Origin: Streptomyces sp. NBC_01754
GTDB lineage: Bacteria; Actinomycetota; Actinomycetes; Streptomycetales; Streptomycetaceae
Assembly (NCBI RefSeq): GCF_035918015.1
Contig: NZ_CP109132.1
Location: forward strand, 4,650,001-4,714,000
Length of the DNA: 64,000 nucleotides
Reading direction: 5' to 3'
The notes below the pieces were generated by a model that ran no database searches, was not told the origin of the DNA, and was given only the letters and a program-made list of their open reading frames with translations. Numbering within the stretch: position 1 is the stretch's first letter; each line of letters begins with the position of its first letter. Position numbers and translations under genes: made by a program. Of this stretch, positions 27,088 through 36,596 are shown piece after piece.

Positions 27088-28533
27088 ATGCGACATGCGT
27101 ACAGCGTTGAGACCGTACGGGCCGCCGAACAGGCGCTGACGGCACGTCTTCCGGAGGGCGCGCTGATGCGGCGCGCCGCCGCGGGACTGGCGGTGGCCTG
27201 CGGTGACCTGCTCCGGCGTATCGGGCGGGTGTACGGGTCCCGGGTGCTCCTCCTGGTCGGCGGCGGCGACAACGGCGGCGACACGCTCTACGCGGGCGCC
27301 GCCCTCGCCCGGCGCGGGGCGGGTGTCCGCGCGGTGCTGACCTCGCCGGACAAGGCGCATCCCGGCGGGCTCGCCGCGCTGCTCGCGGCGGGCGGGCAGG
27401 TGATCGGCGCCCCCGGGGACTTCGCGCCCGTGCACCTCGTCGTGGACGGCGTCACCGGGATCGGCGGCCGGGGCGGTCTGCGCCCGGACGCCGAGCGGCT
27501 GGTGCGGGAGGCGACGGCGGGACGGGCGCCGGTGCTCGCCGTGGACCTGCCGAGCGGCGTGGAGGCGGACACCGGCCGGGTGCGCGGCGCCGCCGTCCGG
27601 GCGGACGTCACGGTGACCTTCGGTACGTACAAGCCGGGCCTCCTGATCGACCCGGCCGCCGAGTACGCGGGCGCCCTGCACCTCGTCGACATCGGCCTGG
27701 GACCGGAGCTGCCCCGGCGTCCCGACCTGGAGGCCCTCCAGTACGCGGACGTGGCCACCCTGCTGCCCGTGCCGTCCGGCGAGAGCGACAAGTACCGGCG
27801 GGGCGTGGTCGGCGTGGCGGCCGGATCCGAGAGGTATCCGGGGGCGGCCGTCCTGGCCGTCGCGGGCGCGCTGCACGGGGGTGCGGGCGCGGTGCGGTAC
27901 TCCGGTCCGGGCGCGGACGCGGTCATCGCCCGCTTCCCGGAGACGCTGGTGCACCCCGGGCGGCCGTCCGGGGCCGGGCGGGTGCAGGCGTGGGTCGTCG
28001 GGCCCGGGCTCGGCGACGGTTCCGGCGCGGCCGAGGCGGTGGCCGACGTGCTGGCCGCCGGCGTACCGGTGCTGGTGGACGCCGACGGGCTGCGGCTGAT
28101 GGACGGCGGCACCGTGCGCTCCCGGACCGCGCCGACCGTGCTCACCCCGCACGCCGGGGAGGCGGCGGCCCTGCTGGGTGTGGCGCGCGAGGAGGTCGAG
28201 GCGGGGCGGCTCGACGCCGTACGGGAGCTGGCCGCGCGTTTCGGCGCCACGGTGCTGCTCAAGGGGTCCACGACCCTGGTCGCGCAGGACGGGGACGCGC
28301 CGGTGCGGGTCAATCCGACCGGTACGTCCTGGCTGGCCACGGCGGGCAGTGGTGACGTCCTGTCCGGGCTGGCCGGATCGCTGCTGGCGGCCGGGCTGGA
28401 CCCGCGCGACGCGGCGTCGGTGGCCGCCCATCTGCACGGCCTGGCCGCCCGGCACGCCTCGGACGGGGCACCGGTGGCGGCACGGGACGTCGCGGAGGCG
28501 ATTCCCGCGGCGTGGCGGGACGTGTGCGCGTGA
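27088..28533 (+). CDS. nnr: Bifunctional NAD(P)H-hydrate epimerase / ADP-dependent hydrate dehydratase
   Basis: 481 residues, 4 bases after acpS. The N-terminal epimerase half (about 1-205) has VGGGDNGGDTLYAGAALA, DGVTGIGGRGGL and DLPSGVEADTG. The C-terminal ribokinase-like dehydratase half has PGAAVLAVAGALHGGAG, VLTPHAGEAAALLG, VLLKGSTTLVA and the catalytic-loop ATAGSGDVLSG. It repairs hydrated NADH and NADPH. Housekeeping. Confidence 0.95.
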   Translation: MRHAYSVETVRAAEQALTARLPEGALMRRAAAGLAVACGDLLRRIGRVYGSRVLLLVGGGDNGGDTLYAGAALARRGAGVRAVLTSPDKAHPGGLAALLAAGGQVIGAPGDFAPVHLVVDGVTGIGGRGGLRPDAERLVREATAGRAPVLAVDLPSGVEADTGRVRGAAVRADVTVTFGTYKPGLLIDPAAEYAGALHLVDIGLGPELPRRPDLEALQYADVATLLPVPSGESDKYRRGVVGVAAGSERYPGAAVLAVAGALHGGAGAVRYSGPGADAVIARFPETLVHPGRPSGAGRVQAWVVGPGLGDGSGAAEAVADVLAAGVPVLVDADGLRLMDGGTVRSRTAPTVLTPHAGEAAALLGVAREEVEAGRLDAVRELAARFGATVLLKGSTTLVAQDGDAPVRVNPTGTSWLATAGSGDVLSGLAGSLLAAGLDPRDAASVAAHLHGLAARHASDGAPVAARDVAEAIPAAWRDVCA

Positions 28534-28591
28534 GCCACGCTGGTACGGGGGACGCCTGATGGGGGGACCGCCTGCCGGAAGGGTGAGAGCC

Positions 28592-28969
28592 GTGGACGAC
28601 GCCGTACGCGTACGCAGGGTGTACGACCAGCCTGAGAAGGACGACGGGACCCGGGTCCTCGTGGACCGGTTGTGGCCGCGCGGGGTCTCCAAGGAGCACG
28701 CCGCCGTCGACGTGTGGGCCAAGGAGGCCGCCCCGTCGAACGAGCTCCGCGCCTGGTACCACCAGGACCCCGCCGGCCGTTACGACGACTTCGTGGACCG
28801 CTACCGCACCGAGCTCGGCGACTCCGCGCACCGGGAGGCCGTCGACGAGCTGGCCGATCTGGTGCGCGGGAGCGGCGCGGTCACGCTGATCACGGCCGTG
28901 AAGGACGTCGGGACCAGCCAGGTGCCGGTGCTGGCGGAGTATCTGGAGCACGCCACCCGCCGCCGCTGA
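28592..28969 (+). CDS. DUF488 family protein
   Basis: 125 residues from GTG at 28592 (GGAAGGG upstream; GTG at 28583 and ATG at 28559 are in frame). Conserved features of the small DUF488 (YeaO-like) family: RVYD near the start, GTRVLVDRLWPRGVSKE, WAKEAAPSNELRAWYH, and LITAVKDVGTSQVPVLAEYL. The function of the family is unknown; a role in metal or acid stress has been suggested only loosely. It lies between nnr and alr. Confidence 0.85.
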   Translation: MDDAVRVRRVYDQPEKDDGTRVLVDRLWPRGVSKEHAAVDVWAKEAAPSNELRAWYHQDPAGRYDDFVDRYRTELGDSAHREAVDELADLVRGSGAVTLITAVKDVGTSQVPVLAEYLEHATRRR

Positions 28970-29031
28970 CGCCTCACCGGGCCCGGGAGGTCGAGGGTGC
29001 GGCCACGGGCCAGTGAGAGACTGGGCCCGTT

Positions 29032-30186
29032 ATGAATGAGACAGCGTCGCTGAGAGCCCGTGCCGAGATCGACCTCGCCGCCCTGCGTGCCAACGTGCGC
29101 GTCCTGCGGGCGAGGGCGTCCGGGGCGCAGCTCATGGCCGTGGTGAAGTCCGACGCGTACGGGCACGGCGCGGTGCCCTGCGCGCGGGCCGCGCTGGAGG
29201 CCGGCGCCACCTGGCTGGGCACGGCGACCCCGCAGGAGGCCCTCGCCCTGCGGGAGGCCGGTGTGGGCGGCCGGATCATGTGCTGGCTGTGGACGCCGGG
29301 CGGGCCCTGGCGTGAGGCGATCGAGGCGGACATCGACGTCTCGGTGAGCGGGCTGTGGGCGCTGCGCGAGGTCGTGGAGGCCGCCATCGCGGCGGGCCGG
29401 ACGGCCCGGGTCCAGCTCAAGGCCGACACCGGCCTGGGACGGAACGGCTGCCAGCCCGCCGACTGGCCGGAACTCGTCTCCACCGCCCGTGCCGCCGAGG
29501 AGGCGGGCGTCCTGCGCGTCACCGGCCTCTGGTCCCACTTCGCCTGCGCCGACGAGCCGGGCCACCCGTCGATCGCGGTCCAGCTGACGGGGTTCCGCGA
29601 CATGACGGCGTACGCGGAGAAGGAGGGCGTGCGGCCCGAGGTGCGGCACATCGCCAACTCCCCGGCGACCCTGACCCTGCCCGAGTCCCACTTCGACCTG
29701 GTGCGCACCGGGATCGCCATGTACGGCCTCTCGCCCAGCCCCGAGTTGGGCACCCCGGCGGACTTCGGCCTGCGTCCCGTCATGACGCTCTCCGCCGCGG
29801 TGGCGCTGGTCAAGGAGGTCCCGCCGGGACACGGCATCAGCTACGGCCACCACTACACGACCCCCGCCGAGACGACGCTTGCCCTGGTGCCGCTCGGCTA
29901 CGCGGACGGCGTCCCGCGCCACGCCTCCGGCCGGGGGCCGGTGCTGATCGACGGTGCCGTCCGTACCGTCGCGGGGCGCGTGGCCATGGACCAGTTCGTG
30001 GTCGACCTCGGCGGCGGCACCCCGGAGCCGGGCGCCCGCGCGGTGCTGTTCGGGCCGGGGGACGAGGGTGAGCCGAGCGCCCAGGACTGGGCGGTGGCGG
30101 CGGACACCATCGCGTACGAGATCGTCACCCGCATCAGCGGACGCGTACCCCGGATCCATCTGCACGCCTCCCCCGAGCGGGGCTGA
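29032..30186 (+). CDS. alr: Alanine racemase
   Basis: 384 residues. PLP-dependent racemase that makes D-alanine for peptidoglycan. The PLP lysine lies in AVVKSDAYGHGA near residue 40, and the second catalytic Tyr is in HGISYGHHYTTP in the C-terminal beta domain. The TIM-barrel motifs LKADTGLGRNG and HIANSPATL are clear. ATG at 29032. Confidence 0.95.
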   Translation: MNETASLRARAEIDLAALRANVRVLRARASGAQLMAVVKSDAYGHGAVPCARAALEAGATWLGTATPQEALALREAGVGGRIMCWLWTPGGPWREAIEADIDVSVSGLWALREVVEAAIAAGRTARVQLKADTGLGRNGCQPADWPELVSTARAAEEAGVLRVTGLWSHFACADEPGHPSIAVQLTGFRDMTAYAEKEGVRPEVRHIANSPATLTLPESHFDLVRTGIAMYGLSPSPELGTPADFGLRPVMTLSAAVALVKEVPPGHGISYGHHYTTPAETTLALVPLGYADGVPRHASGRGPVLIDGAVRTVAGRVAMDQFVVDLGGGTPEPGARAVLFGPGDEGEPSAQDWAVAADTIAYEIVTRISGRVPRIHLHASPERG

Positions 30187-30237
30187 CCCCGCCCGGAGGG
30201 CCAGGCACGACCGACGACGGCGAAGGAGCACGGCACG

Positions 30238-31464
30238 GTGAGCGAGACCAGCGCGGGGGCGGGGGACGTGGCGGCGACGGCGACGGCCGCCGCGGCGGCC
30301 GGCTGGCGCCGGGCGGGGTTCGCCGGTGCGGCGATAGGGGTGCTCGCGGCGGGCGCGGCCGCCGGGGTCGCGGTCGAGCGGCTGACGGTCGGGCGCGGCA
30401 TGCGCAAGAAGGCCCGGCTGGCCCTGGACGCCTCCGGCCCGTACGGCTCGCTGCGGGGACGGCCCGGCCGGGCCGTCGCGGACGACGGCACCGAGCTGTA
30501 CTACGAGGTCGACGAGGTCGAACCGGACACCGCCCCGGCCCCGCTCGGCCCGCAGGGTGGCGGCGCGGGCTCCGGCTCACGCCGGCGCAGGCTCTTCGGC
30601 CGCAAGGTGCCCGGCCCCGTCACCGTCGTCTTCAGCCACGGCTACTGCCTCAGTCAGGACTCCTGGCACTTCCAGCGGGCCGCGCTGCGCGGTCTGGTCC
30701 GTACGGTGCACTGGGACCAGCGCAGCCACGGCCGGTCCGGGCGGGGCCGGGCGCAGGCCGAGGGCGTCCCGCTCGGCATCGACCAGCTGGGCCGCGACCT
30801 GAAGGCGGTCATCGACGCGGCGGCGCCCGAGGGGCCGTTGGTGCTGGCCGGGCACTCCATGGGCGGCATGACGATGATGGCGCTCGCCGACCGCTACCCG
30901 GAACTGGTCCGCGACCGGGTCGCGGCGGTCGCCTTCGTCGGTACGTCCAGCGGGAAGCTGGGTGAGGTGAACTTCGGGCTGCCGGTGGCGGGCGTCAACG
31001 CGGTGCGCCGGGTGCTGCCCGGAGTGCTGAGGGCGCTCGGCTCGCAGACGGAACTGGTGGAGCGGGGCCGGCGGGCGACGACGGACCTGTTCGCGGGGCT
31101 GGTCAAGCGGTACTCGTTCGGTTCCCGGGACGTGGACCCGGCGGTCTCGCGGTTCGCGGAGCGGCTCATCGAGGCCACCCCGATCGACGTGGTCGCCGAG
31201 TTCTACCCCGCCTTCACCGAGCACGACAAGAGCGCGGCGCTGCCCGCCTTCCGGGACGTCCCCGTGCTGATCCTGGCCGGTGACAAGGACCTGGTGACCC
31301 CCAGCACGCACAGCGAGGCCATCGCGGACCGGCTGCCGGACGCGGAACTGGTCATCGTGCCGGACGCCGGTCACCTGGTCATGCTGGAGCACCCGCAGAC
31401 CGTCACGGACCGGCTCGCGGACCTGCTGGTACGGATCGGAGCGGTTCCGGGCGAAGCGCCCTGA
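30238..31464 (+). CDS. Alpha/beta hydrolase with N-terminal membrane anchor
   Basis: 408 residues from GTG at 30238. The N-terminal segment GFAGAAIGVLAAGAAAGV (about residues 24-41) is a likely membrane anchor. The hydrolase domain has the oxyanion region FSHGYCLSQDSWHF, the nucleophile elbow GHSMGGMTMMAL, the acid in LAGDKDLVTP and His in DAGHLVMLEHP, so the triad is complete. It resembles lipases/esterases of the alr-tsaE neighbourhood in Streptomyces. Substrate unknown. Confidence 0.88.
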   Translation: MSETSAGAGDVAATATAAAAAGWRRAGFAGAAIGVLAAGAAAGVAVERLTVGRGMRKKARLALDASGPYGSLRGRPGRAVADDGTELYYEVDEVEPDTAPAPLGPQGGGAGSGSRRRRLFGRKVPGPVTVVFSHGYCLSQDSWHFQRAALRGLVRTVHWDQRSHGRSGRGRAQAEGVPLGIDQLGRDLKAVIDAAAPEGPLVLAGHSMGGMTMMALADRYPELVRDRVAAVAFVGTSSGKLGEVNFGLPVAGVNAVRRVLPGVLRALGSQTELVERGRRATTDLFAGLVKRYSFGSRDVDPAVSRFAERLIEATPIDVVAEFYPAFTEHDKSAALPAFRDVPVLILAGDKDLVTPSTHSEAIADRLPDAELVIVPDAGHLVMLEHPQTVTDRLADLLVRIGAVPGEAP

Positions 31465-31482
31465 TCCTCTACCGTTGCCCGC

Positions 31483-32016
31483 ATGGAAGCAGCGCACAAC
31501 GCCCCGGCGGCCCCCGTCGGCGCACCGGGCACCGTCACCCTGGACCTCGCCGTGGAGTCCCCCGAGCAGATGCGGGACCTGGGCCGCCGCATCGCCGCCG
31601 TGCTCGCCCCCGGCGACCTGGTGATGCTCACCGGCGAGCTCGGAGCCGGCAAGACCACCCTGACCCGGGGTCTCGGGGAGGGCCTCGGCGTGCGCGGCGC
31701 CGTGACCTCGCCCACGTTCGTGATCGCCCGCGTCCACCCGCCGCTGGGCGGCGGTCCCGCCCTGGTCCACGTCGACGCCTACCGCCTGGGCGGCGGGCTC
31801 GACGAGATGGAGGACCTGGACCTCGACGTGTCGCTGCCGGAGTCGGTCGTCGTCGTGGAGTGGGGCGACGGCAAGGTCGAGGAGCTGTCGGAGGACCGGC
31901 TGCACGTGGTCATCGACCGCGCGGTCGGCGACACCGACGACGAGCGGCGCACGGTGCGGCTGGTGGGGATCGGGGCCCGGTGGGCGGAGCTGCGGACGGA
32001 GCTGCCGGCGGCCTGA
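31483..32016 (+). CDS. tsaE: tRNA threonylcarbamoyladenosine biosynthesis ATPase TsaE
   Basis: 177 residues. P-loop GELGAGKTTLTRGLG near residue 51, then SPTFVIARVH, HVDAYRLGG and VVVEWGDG, all typical of TsaE (YjeE). It works with TsaB and TsaD, encoded 1 to 2 kb downstream, to put t6A at position 37 of ANN-decoding tRNAs. Confidence 0.95.
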   Translation: MEAAHNAPAAPVGAPGTVTLDLAVESPEQMRDLGRRIAAVLAPGDLVMLTGELGAGKTTLTRGLGEGLGVRGAVTSPTFVIARVHPPLGGGPALVHVDAYRLGGGLDEMEDLDLDVSLPESVVVVEWGDGKVEELSEDRLHVVIDRAVGDTDDERRTVRLVGIGARWAELRTELPAA

Positions 32017-32142
32017 GCCGCTTTTCCCGACAGGGCGTCGGTAAAATGTTGCGCCGAGGACGGCGGCCGTGGTCACATGGACGGGAGACGTTGGTCAGGT
32101 CTACCTAACCCGTGTCCTTGGCCAAGGCCCGAGGAGGCATGC

Positions 32143-32343
32143 ATGCCGACACCCGAGCGTGAAGTGGAGCCGCGGGAGCCGCGGACGGACCCGCCGTCAC
32201 CGGCCGCCGTGTCCATGAAGGATCTGCTGGCCTCCTGCGCCGCCGCGACGGCGGTCTCGACGCCTCCCCGCGAGGAGCCCGCGGCCGCCGAGGAGGACGA
32301 GGGAGAGACGCGGGAGCCGGTCGCGGGACGTGACGCGGCGTAG
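32143..32343 (+). CDS. Small conserved hypothetical protein
   Basis: 66 residues from ATG at 32143 with a strong GAGGAGG six bases upstream. Acidic, Pro/Glu/Ala-rich, apart from a hydrophobic segment SMKDLLASCAAATAVS (about residues 24-39). Not recognised; the ribosome site and position between tsaE and tsaB suggest a real gene. Confidence 0.6.
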   Translation: MPTPEREVEPREPRTDPPSPAAVSMKDLLASCAAATAVSTPPREEPAAAEEDEGETREPVAGRDAA

Positions 32344-32386
32344 GGCCTCCCGCGCCGAGTGACCTCGGGCGGGCGCCCGTGGGCCG

Positions 32387-32950
32387 TTACGGGACGACGA
32401 CGACCGCGGCGCCGACCGTCGCGAACGTCCACAGCGCGTTGCCGTCGGGGCGCTTCATCCGGACCCCGCCCGTCTTCGACGTGGGGTCGGGGGCGTTCAT
32501 CGACCCGTCCTGTGCCGCGCTGAACCCCACGGACACGTCGTCGACGTCCGCGAACCGCACCACGTGTTCGATCGGCACCCCGTCCGAGCCCTTGATGGTG
32601 CCGGAGCGGGACGTCACCTGGTACACGCCGGGCGGCGGGCTGACGGCGCTCGGCATGACGAGGAAGGTCCGCAGGGCCTTCTCCTGGTCGTCCACGATCC
32701 ACACCCGCCGCTGCGCCAGCGCGTACACGACGCGCGCACCGGTCCCGGAGTCGGCGGGGACGGTCAGCGGGTCCACGGGCGGCGCGGGCTTCGGGGACGA
32801 GGGGCGCGCGCTCGCGCTGCCGGAGGCGTGGGCCGAGGGGACGGCCACCGAGTCGGGCGCGTTCGCGGACGCCTGGTAGGCGAGGAAACCGACCGCGGCC
32901 ACCGCCGCGGCCGTGAGCCCGGCCACGATTCCCGAGCTGCCCCTTGCCAC
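32387..32950 (-). CDS. Exported protein with degenerate L,D-transpeptidase (YkuD)-like domain
   Basis: 187 residues from GTG at 32950 (GGGGAG upstream). An N-terminal signal or anchor (IVAGLTAAAVAAVGFLAY) precedes a Ser/Pro-rich linker, then a domain of about 115 residues. The latter reads like YkuD: VYALAQRRVWIVDDQ, LVMPSAVSPPPGVYQV, and near the end KTGGVRMKRPDGNALW. Active L,D-transpeptidases have SHGC(V/I)R at this place; here the Cys position is Gly162 and the His is Thr, so catalysis is not expected. Possibly a peptidoglycan-binding or regulatory relative. Confidence 0.7.
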   Translation of the reverse strand: MARGSSGIVAGLTAAAVAAVGFLAYQASANAPDSVAVPSAHASGSASARPSSPKPAPPVDPLTVPADSGTGARVVYALAQRRVWIVDDQEKALRTFLVMPSAVSPPPGVYQVTSRSGTIKGSDGVPIEHVVRFADVDDVSVGFSAAQDGSMNAPDPTSKTGGVRMKRPDGNALWTFATVGAAVVVVP

Positions 32951-33106
32951 CGTGAGCTCCCCTTCCGCATGCCGTCCGTCGCATGTCGTACAAGCATTTA
33001 CGTCGTACATGTCGTGTACCCGGGCGACGGTACCAGCAGCGGGGGCGGGCTCCGGGACGCCGGACGTGCGGCCGTGGGCCGGTCGGCGGAGCCGTAGGCT
33101 GTTTGT

Positions 33107-33760
33107 GTGCTTCTGCTCGCCATGGATACCGCCACCCCCGCCGTCACCGTCGCCCTGCACGACGGGGACCGCGTCATCGCCGAAACGGGCCAGGTCGACG
33201 CCCGGCGGCACGGGGAACTGCTGCTGCCCGCCGTCGACCGGGTCCTCACCGAGGCGGGGGTGACGCTCGACGCCGTCACGAACGTGGTCGTCGGGGTCGG
33301 ACCCGGCCCGTACACCGGGCTGCGCGTCGGCCTGGTCACCGCGGCGACGTTCGGCTCCGCCCTCTCCGTACCCGTGCACGGGGTGTGCACCCTGGACGGC
33401 CTCGCCCACGCGGCCGGTCTCCGGGGTCCCTTCGCGGTGGCCACGGACGCGCGCCGCAAGGAGGTCTACTGGGCGCGTTACGAGGACGGCCGCACCCGCA
33501 CCGGCGAGCCCGCCGTCGACCGGCCCGCCGACATCGCCGAACGGCTCGCCGGACTGCCCGTCGTCGGAGCCGGTGCCCTGCTCCACCCGGAGGCGTTCCC
33601 CGACGCCCGTGGTCCCGAACACGTGAGCGCCGGGGACCTCGCCGCCGTCGCCGCCGAGGGGCTGGCGGCCGGGCTGGAACTGCTGCCGCCGCAGCCGCTC
33701 TACCTGCGCAGGCCCGACGCCCAGGTCCCGAAGAACTACAAGGTGGTCACCCCCGCGTGA
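33107..33760 (+). CDS. tsaB: tRNA t6A biosynthesis protein TsaB
   Basis: 217 residues from GTG at 33107. ASKHA-fold protein: LAMDTATPAVTVAL, RRHGELLLPAVDRVL, VGVGPGPYTGLRVGL and DARRKEVYWARY. Forms the TsaBD heterodimer. Its stop overlaps the rimI start (GTGA), beginning a tight tsaB-rimI-tsaD operon. Confidence 0.95.
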   Translation: MLLLAMDTATPAVTVALHDGDRVIAETGQVDARRHGELLLPAVDRVLTEAGVTLDAVTNVVVGVGPGPYTGLRVGLVTAATFGSALSVPVHGVCTLDGLAHAAGLRGPFAVATDARRKEVYWARYEDGRTRTGEPAVDRPADIAERLAGLPVVGAGALLHPEAFPDARGPEHVSAGDLAAVAAEGLAAGLELLPPQPLYLRRPDAQVPKNYKVVTPA

Positions 33761-34248
33761 CCACCACGACCGCTGTGCTCCGTGAGATGCGCTGGTGGGA
33801 CATCGACGCGGTGCTGGAGCTGGAGCACGAGCTGTTCCCCGACGACGCCTGGTCGGCCGGCATGTTCTGGTCCGAGCTGGCCCGCTCCCGGGGCCCCCGG
33901 GCCACCCATCGCTACGTCGTCGCCGAGGACCCCGCCGACGGCCGCGTCGTCGGCTACGCCGGCCTCGCCTCGGCCGGTGACCTCGCCGACGTCCAGACGA
34001 TCGGCGTCAGCGCCAGCCACTGGGGCGCCGGACTGGGCTCCGAACTCCTGAGCGACCTGCTCAGGCACGCCACCGCCTTCGAGTGCGCCGCGGTGCTCCT
34101 GGAGGTCCGCGTCGACAACGCCCGGGCGCAGAAGCTGTACGAACGCTTCGGCTTCGAACCCATCGGTTTCCGCCGTGGCTACTACCAGCCCGGGAACATC
34201 GACGCACTCGTCATGCGCCTGACCGTACAAGGAACAGAGACAGACTGA
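33757..34248 (+). CDS. rimI: Ribosomal protein S18-alanine N-acetyltransferase RimI
   Basis: 163 residues from GTG at 33757, overlapping tsaB by 4 bases and tsaD by 1. GNAT fold with acetyl-CoA site region [20 protein letters not shown] and the C-terminal [19 protein letters not shown], then [15 protein letters not shown]. Placement between tsaB and tsaD is the usual one for rimI. Confidence 0.92.
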   Translation: MTTTTAVLREMRWWDIDAVLELEHELFPDDAWSAGMFWSELARSRGPRATHRYVVAEDPADGRVVGYAGLASAGDLADVQTIGVSASHWGAGLGSELLSDLLRHATAFECAAVLLEVRVDNARAQKLYERFGFEPIGFRRGYYQPGNIDALVMRLTVQGTETD

Positions 34249-35348
34249 TGGCTGACGAACCGCTCGTACTCGGTATCGAGACCTCCTGCGACGAGACCGG
34301 CGTCGGCATTGTGCGGGGCACGACCCTGCTCGCCGACGCCGTCGCCTCCAGTGTCGACACCCACGCCCGCTTCGGCGGGGTCGTCCCGGAGATCGCCTCC
34401 CGTGCCCACCTGGAGGCGATGGTCCCCACGATCGAGCGCGCCCTGAAGGAGGCCGGGATCAGCGCCCGTGACCTCGACGGCGTCGCGGTCACGGCGGGAC
34501 CCGGACTCGCCGGGGCGCTGCTCGTGGGGGTGTCGGCGGCCAAGGCGTACGCGTACGCCCTGAACAAGCCGCTGTACGGGGTCAACCACCTCGCCTCGCA
34601 CATCTGCGTGGACCAGCTGGAGCACGGCCCGCTGCCCGAGCCGACCATGGCCCTGCTGGTCAGCGGCGGGCACTCCTCGCTGCTGTTGGCCCCGGACATC
34701 ACCGCCGACGTACGGCCGCTGGGCGCGACCATCGACGACGCGGCGGGCGAGGCGTTCGACAAGATCGCCCGGGTGCTGGACCTCGGCTTCCCCGGCGGCC
34801 CGGTCATCGACCGGCTGGCCAGGGAGGGCGACCCGGCGGCGATCGCGTTCCCCCGCGGGCTGACCGGTCCGCGCGACGCCCCGTACGACTTCTCCTTCTC
34901 CGGCCTCAAGACGTCCGTGGCCCGCTGGATCGAGGCCAGGCGGGCGGCCGGCGAGGAGGTGCCGGTACGGGACGTGGCGGCGTCCTTCCAGGAGGCCGTG
35001 GTGGACGTGCTCACCCGCAAGGCCGTGCGGGCCTGCAAGGACGAAGGCGTCGACCACCTGATGATCGGCGGCGGTGTCGCCGCCAACTCGCGGCTGCGCG
35101 CCCTGGCCGAGGAACGGTGCGAGCGCGCCGGGATCCGGCTGCGGGTGCCCCGTCCCGGCCTGTGCACGGACAACGGCGCGATGGTCGCCGCCCTGGGCGC
35201 CGAGATGGTGGCCCGCAACCGCCCGGCATCCGGTCTGGACCTCTCGGCGGACTCCTCGCTGCCGGTGACCGAGACCCATGTGCCGGGCACACACAGCCAC
35301 GACCACGACCACGTGCACGAGATCAGCAAGGAAAACCTGTACTCATGA
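34248..35348 (+). CDS. tsaD: tRNA N6-adenosine threonylcarbamoyltransferase TsaD
   Basis: 366 residues from ATG at 34248. ASKHA fold with metal-binding HLEAM / GVNHLASH histidines, [33 protein letters not shown] and [11 protein letters not shown]. It has an added C-terminal tail with alternating His and Asp ([11 protein letters not shown]), absent in most TsaD proteins and possibly metal-binding. Its stop overlaps the next start. Confidence 0.95.
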   Translation: MADEPLVLGIETSCDETGVGIVRGTTLLADAVASSVDTHARFGGVVPEIASRAHLEAMVPTIERALKEAGISARDLDGVAVTAGPGLAGALLVGVSAAKAYAYALNKPLYGVNHLASHICVDQLEHGPLPEPTMALLVSGGHSSLLLAPDITADVRPLGATIDDAAGEAFDKIARVLDLGFPGGPVIDRLAREGDPAAIAFPRGLTGPRDAPYDFSFSGLKTSVARWIEARRAAGEEVPVRDVAASFQEAVVDVLTRKAVRACKDEGVDHLMIGGGVAANSRLRALAEERCERAGIRLRVPRPGLCTDNGAMVAALGAEMVARNRPASGLDLSADSSLPVTETHVPGTHSHDHDHVHEISKENLYS

Positions 35349-35614
35349 CCGTCGCCCTGATGTGGGAGGCCCGTGCCGCCGAGGGCCGGGGACCCGAGCT
35401 GTTGGAGTGGGCGCGGGCCCGTACGGCGGAGCTGGCCCGGCGGCCGCTCCGCAGCGAACTGCTGCGCGCCCCGCAGGACCGGGTGCTGGTCCTCACCTGG
35501 TGGGAGGCCGCGTACGACGCGGAGCTGCCGGAGCTGCCCGAGCCGGACGCCGACCTGGTGACCAGGGCGGTGCACCGCTGGCGCTTCGAGTCGCTGGGGC
35601 CCGCGGACGGCTGA
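35345..35614 (+). CDS. Small conserved hypothetical protein
   Basis: 89 residues from ATG at 35345, overlapping the tsaD stop (ATGA), so probably co-translated. The pattern [15 protein letters not shown], a helix with [11 protein letters not shown] and VLVLTWW resembles the ferredoxin-like antibiotic-biosynthesis-monooxygenase fold, but this is a weak resemblance. No function assigned. Confidence 0.6.
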   Translation: MTVALMWEARAAEGRGPELLEWARARTAELARRPLRSELLRAPQDRVLVLTWWEAAYDAELPELPEPDADLVTRAVHRWRFESLGPADG

Positions 35615-35715
35615 GAGGGGCGGCCCGAGGGCGTGTTCCGATGCGTTCCGGGCTCCGCAACGGTCTACCTTGCACAGCGTCCATGACGCACCGCACCACG
35701 CGAGGGAGTACGACC

Positions 35716-36180
35716 ATGCAGAAGATCAGGCCCTGCCTGTGGTTCGACGGCCAGGCCCAGGAGGCCGCCGAGTTCTACGTCTCGGTGTTCGGCGGGGACT
35801 CCCGCGTCGTGAACGTCAGCTACAACGGCGAGGCCGCACCGGGGAAGACGGGTGCGGTGCTGACCGTGGACTTCGTGCTCGCCGGCCAGGACTACCTGGC
35901 ACTGAACGGAGGCCCCGAGTTCTCCTTCTCCGAGGCCGTCTCCCTCTCCGTCGACTGCGGGGCGCAGGAGGAGGTGGACCGGTTCTGGAACGCCCTCACC
36001 GAGGGCGGCGAGGAGAGCTGGTGCGGCTGGCTGAAGGACAAGTACGGGCTGTCCTGGCAGATCGTCCCGAGGATCCTGCCCGAGCTGCTCGACGGCCCGG
36101 ACAAGGCCAGGTCGGAGCGGGTCATGACGGCGATGCGCGGCATGCGCAAGCTGGACGTCGAGGCGCTCCGCAACGCCTGA
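35716..36180 (+). CDS. VOC superfamily (PhnB-like) protein
   Basis: 154 residues from ATG at 35716. Opens KIRPCLWFDGQAQEAAEFYVS and continues FGGDSRV, LTVDFVLAGQDYLALNGG, FSFSEAVSLSVDC, WCGWLKDKYGLSWQIVP, the standard pattern of PhnB-like proteins of the vicinal oxygen chelate fold. Enzymatic role not established for this group. Confidence 0.85.
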   Translation: MQKIRPCLWFDGQAQEAAEFYVSVFGGDSRVVNVSYNGEAAPGKTGAVLTVDFVLAGQDYLALNGGPEFSFSEAVSLSVDCGAQEEVDRFWNALTEGGEESWCGWLKDKYGLSWQIVPRILPELLDGPDKARSERVMTAMRGMRKLDVEALRNA

Positions 36181-36258
36181 ACCGGCGCGCGTGCGCCCTC
36201 CGGCCGAAGGGCTCACCCTGGAGGGGAGGACCGACTCCCAGGACAGGAGGTGACCGCC

Positions 36259-36534
36259 ATGTCACGGCCCACGGTCGGATGGCACATCGAGCTGGAATTC
36301 GAGGAGGACACCCACCGGACCCGCGCCGCCGCCCTCGTACGGCTCGGCGACGGCACCGAGGTGCGCGCCCACGGATACGCCAGCCGCCACCCCTCCGACA
36401 CCGAACAGCCCCGGGTGGGCGAGGAGATCGCCGGTGCCCGGGCCCTCGACGAACTGGCGGCGAAGCTGCTCACCAAGGCACACGGCGAGATCGACGAGGC
36501 GTCCGGCCGGGTCTCCTACCCGCTTGCCCTCTGA
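36259..36534 (+). CDS. DUF1876 family protein
   Basis: 91 residues from ATG at 36259 with AGGAGG upstream (in-frame GTG at 36250 overlaps that site and is less likely). Pattern WHIELEFEEDTHRTRAAALV, GTEVRAHGYASRHPSD, VGEEIAGARALDELAAKLL fits DUF1876, a small actinobacterial fold resembling double-stranded-RNA-binding domains. Function unknown. Confidence 0.82.
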   Translation: MSRPTVGWHIELEFEEDTHRTRAAALVRLGDGTEVRAHGYASRHPSDTEQPRVGEEIAGARALDELAAKLLTKAHGEIDEASGRVSYPLAL

Positions 36535-36596
36535 CCCGCCCGCCCCGGTCGCCGCCGTGTTCCCGGCAAGGCCCCGGGACCGGTAACGTCCCGTGC

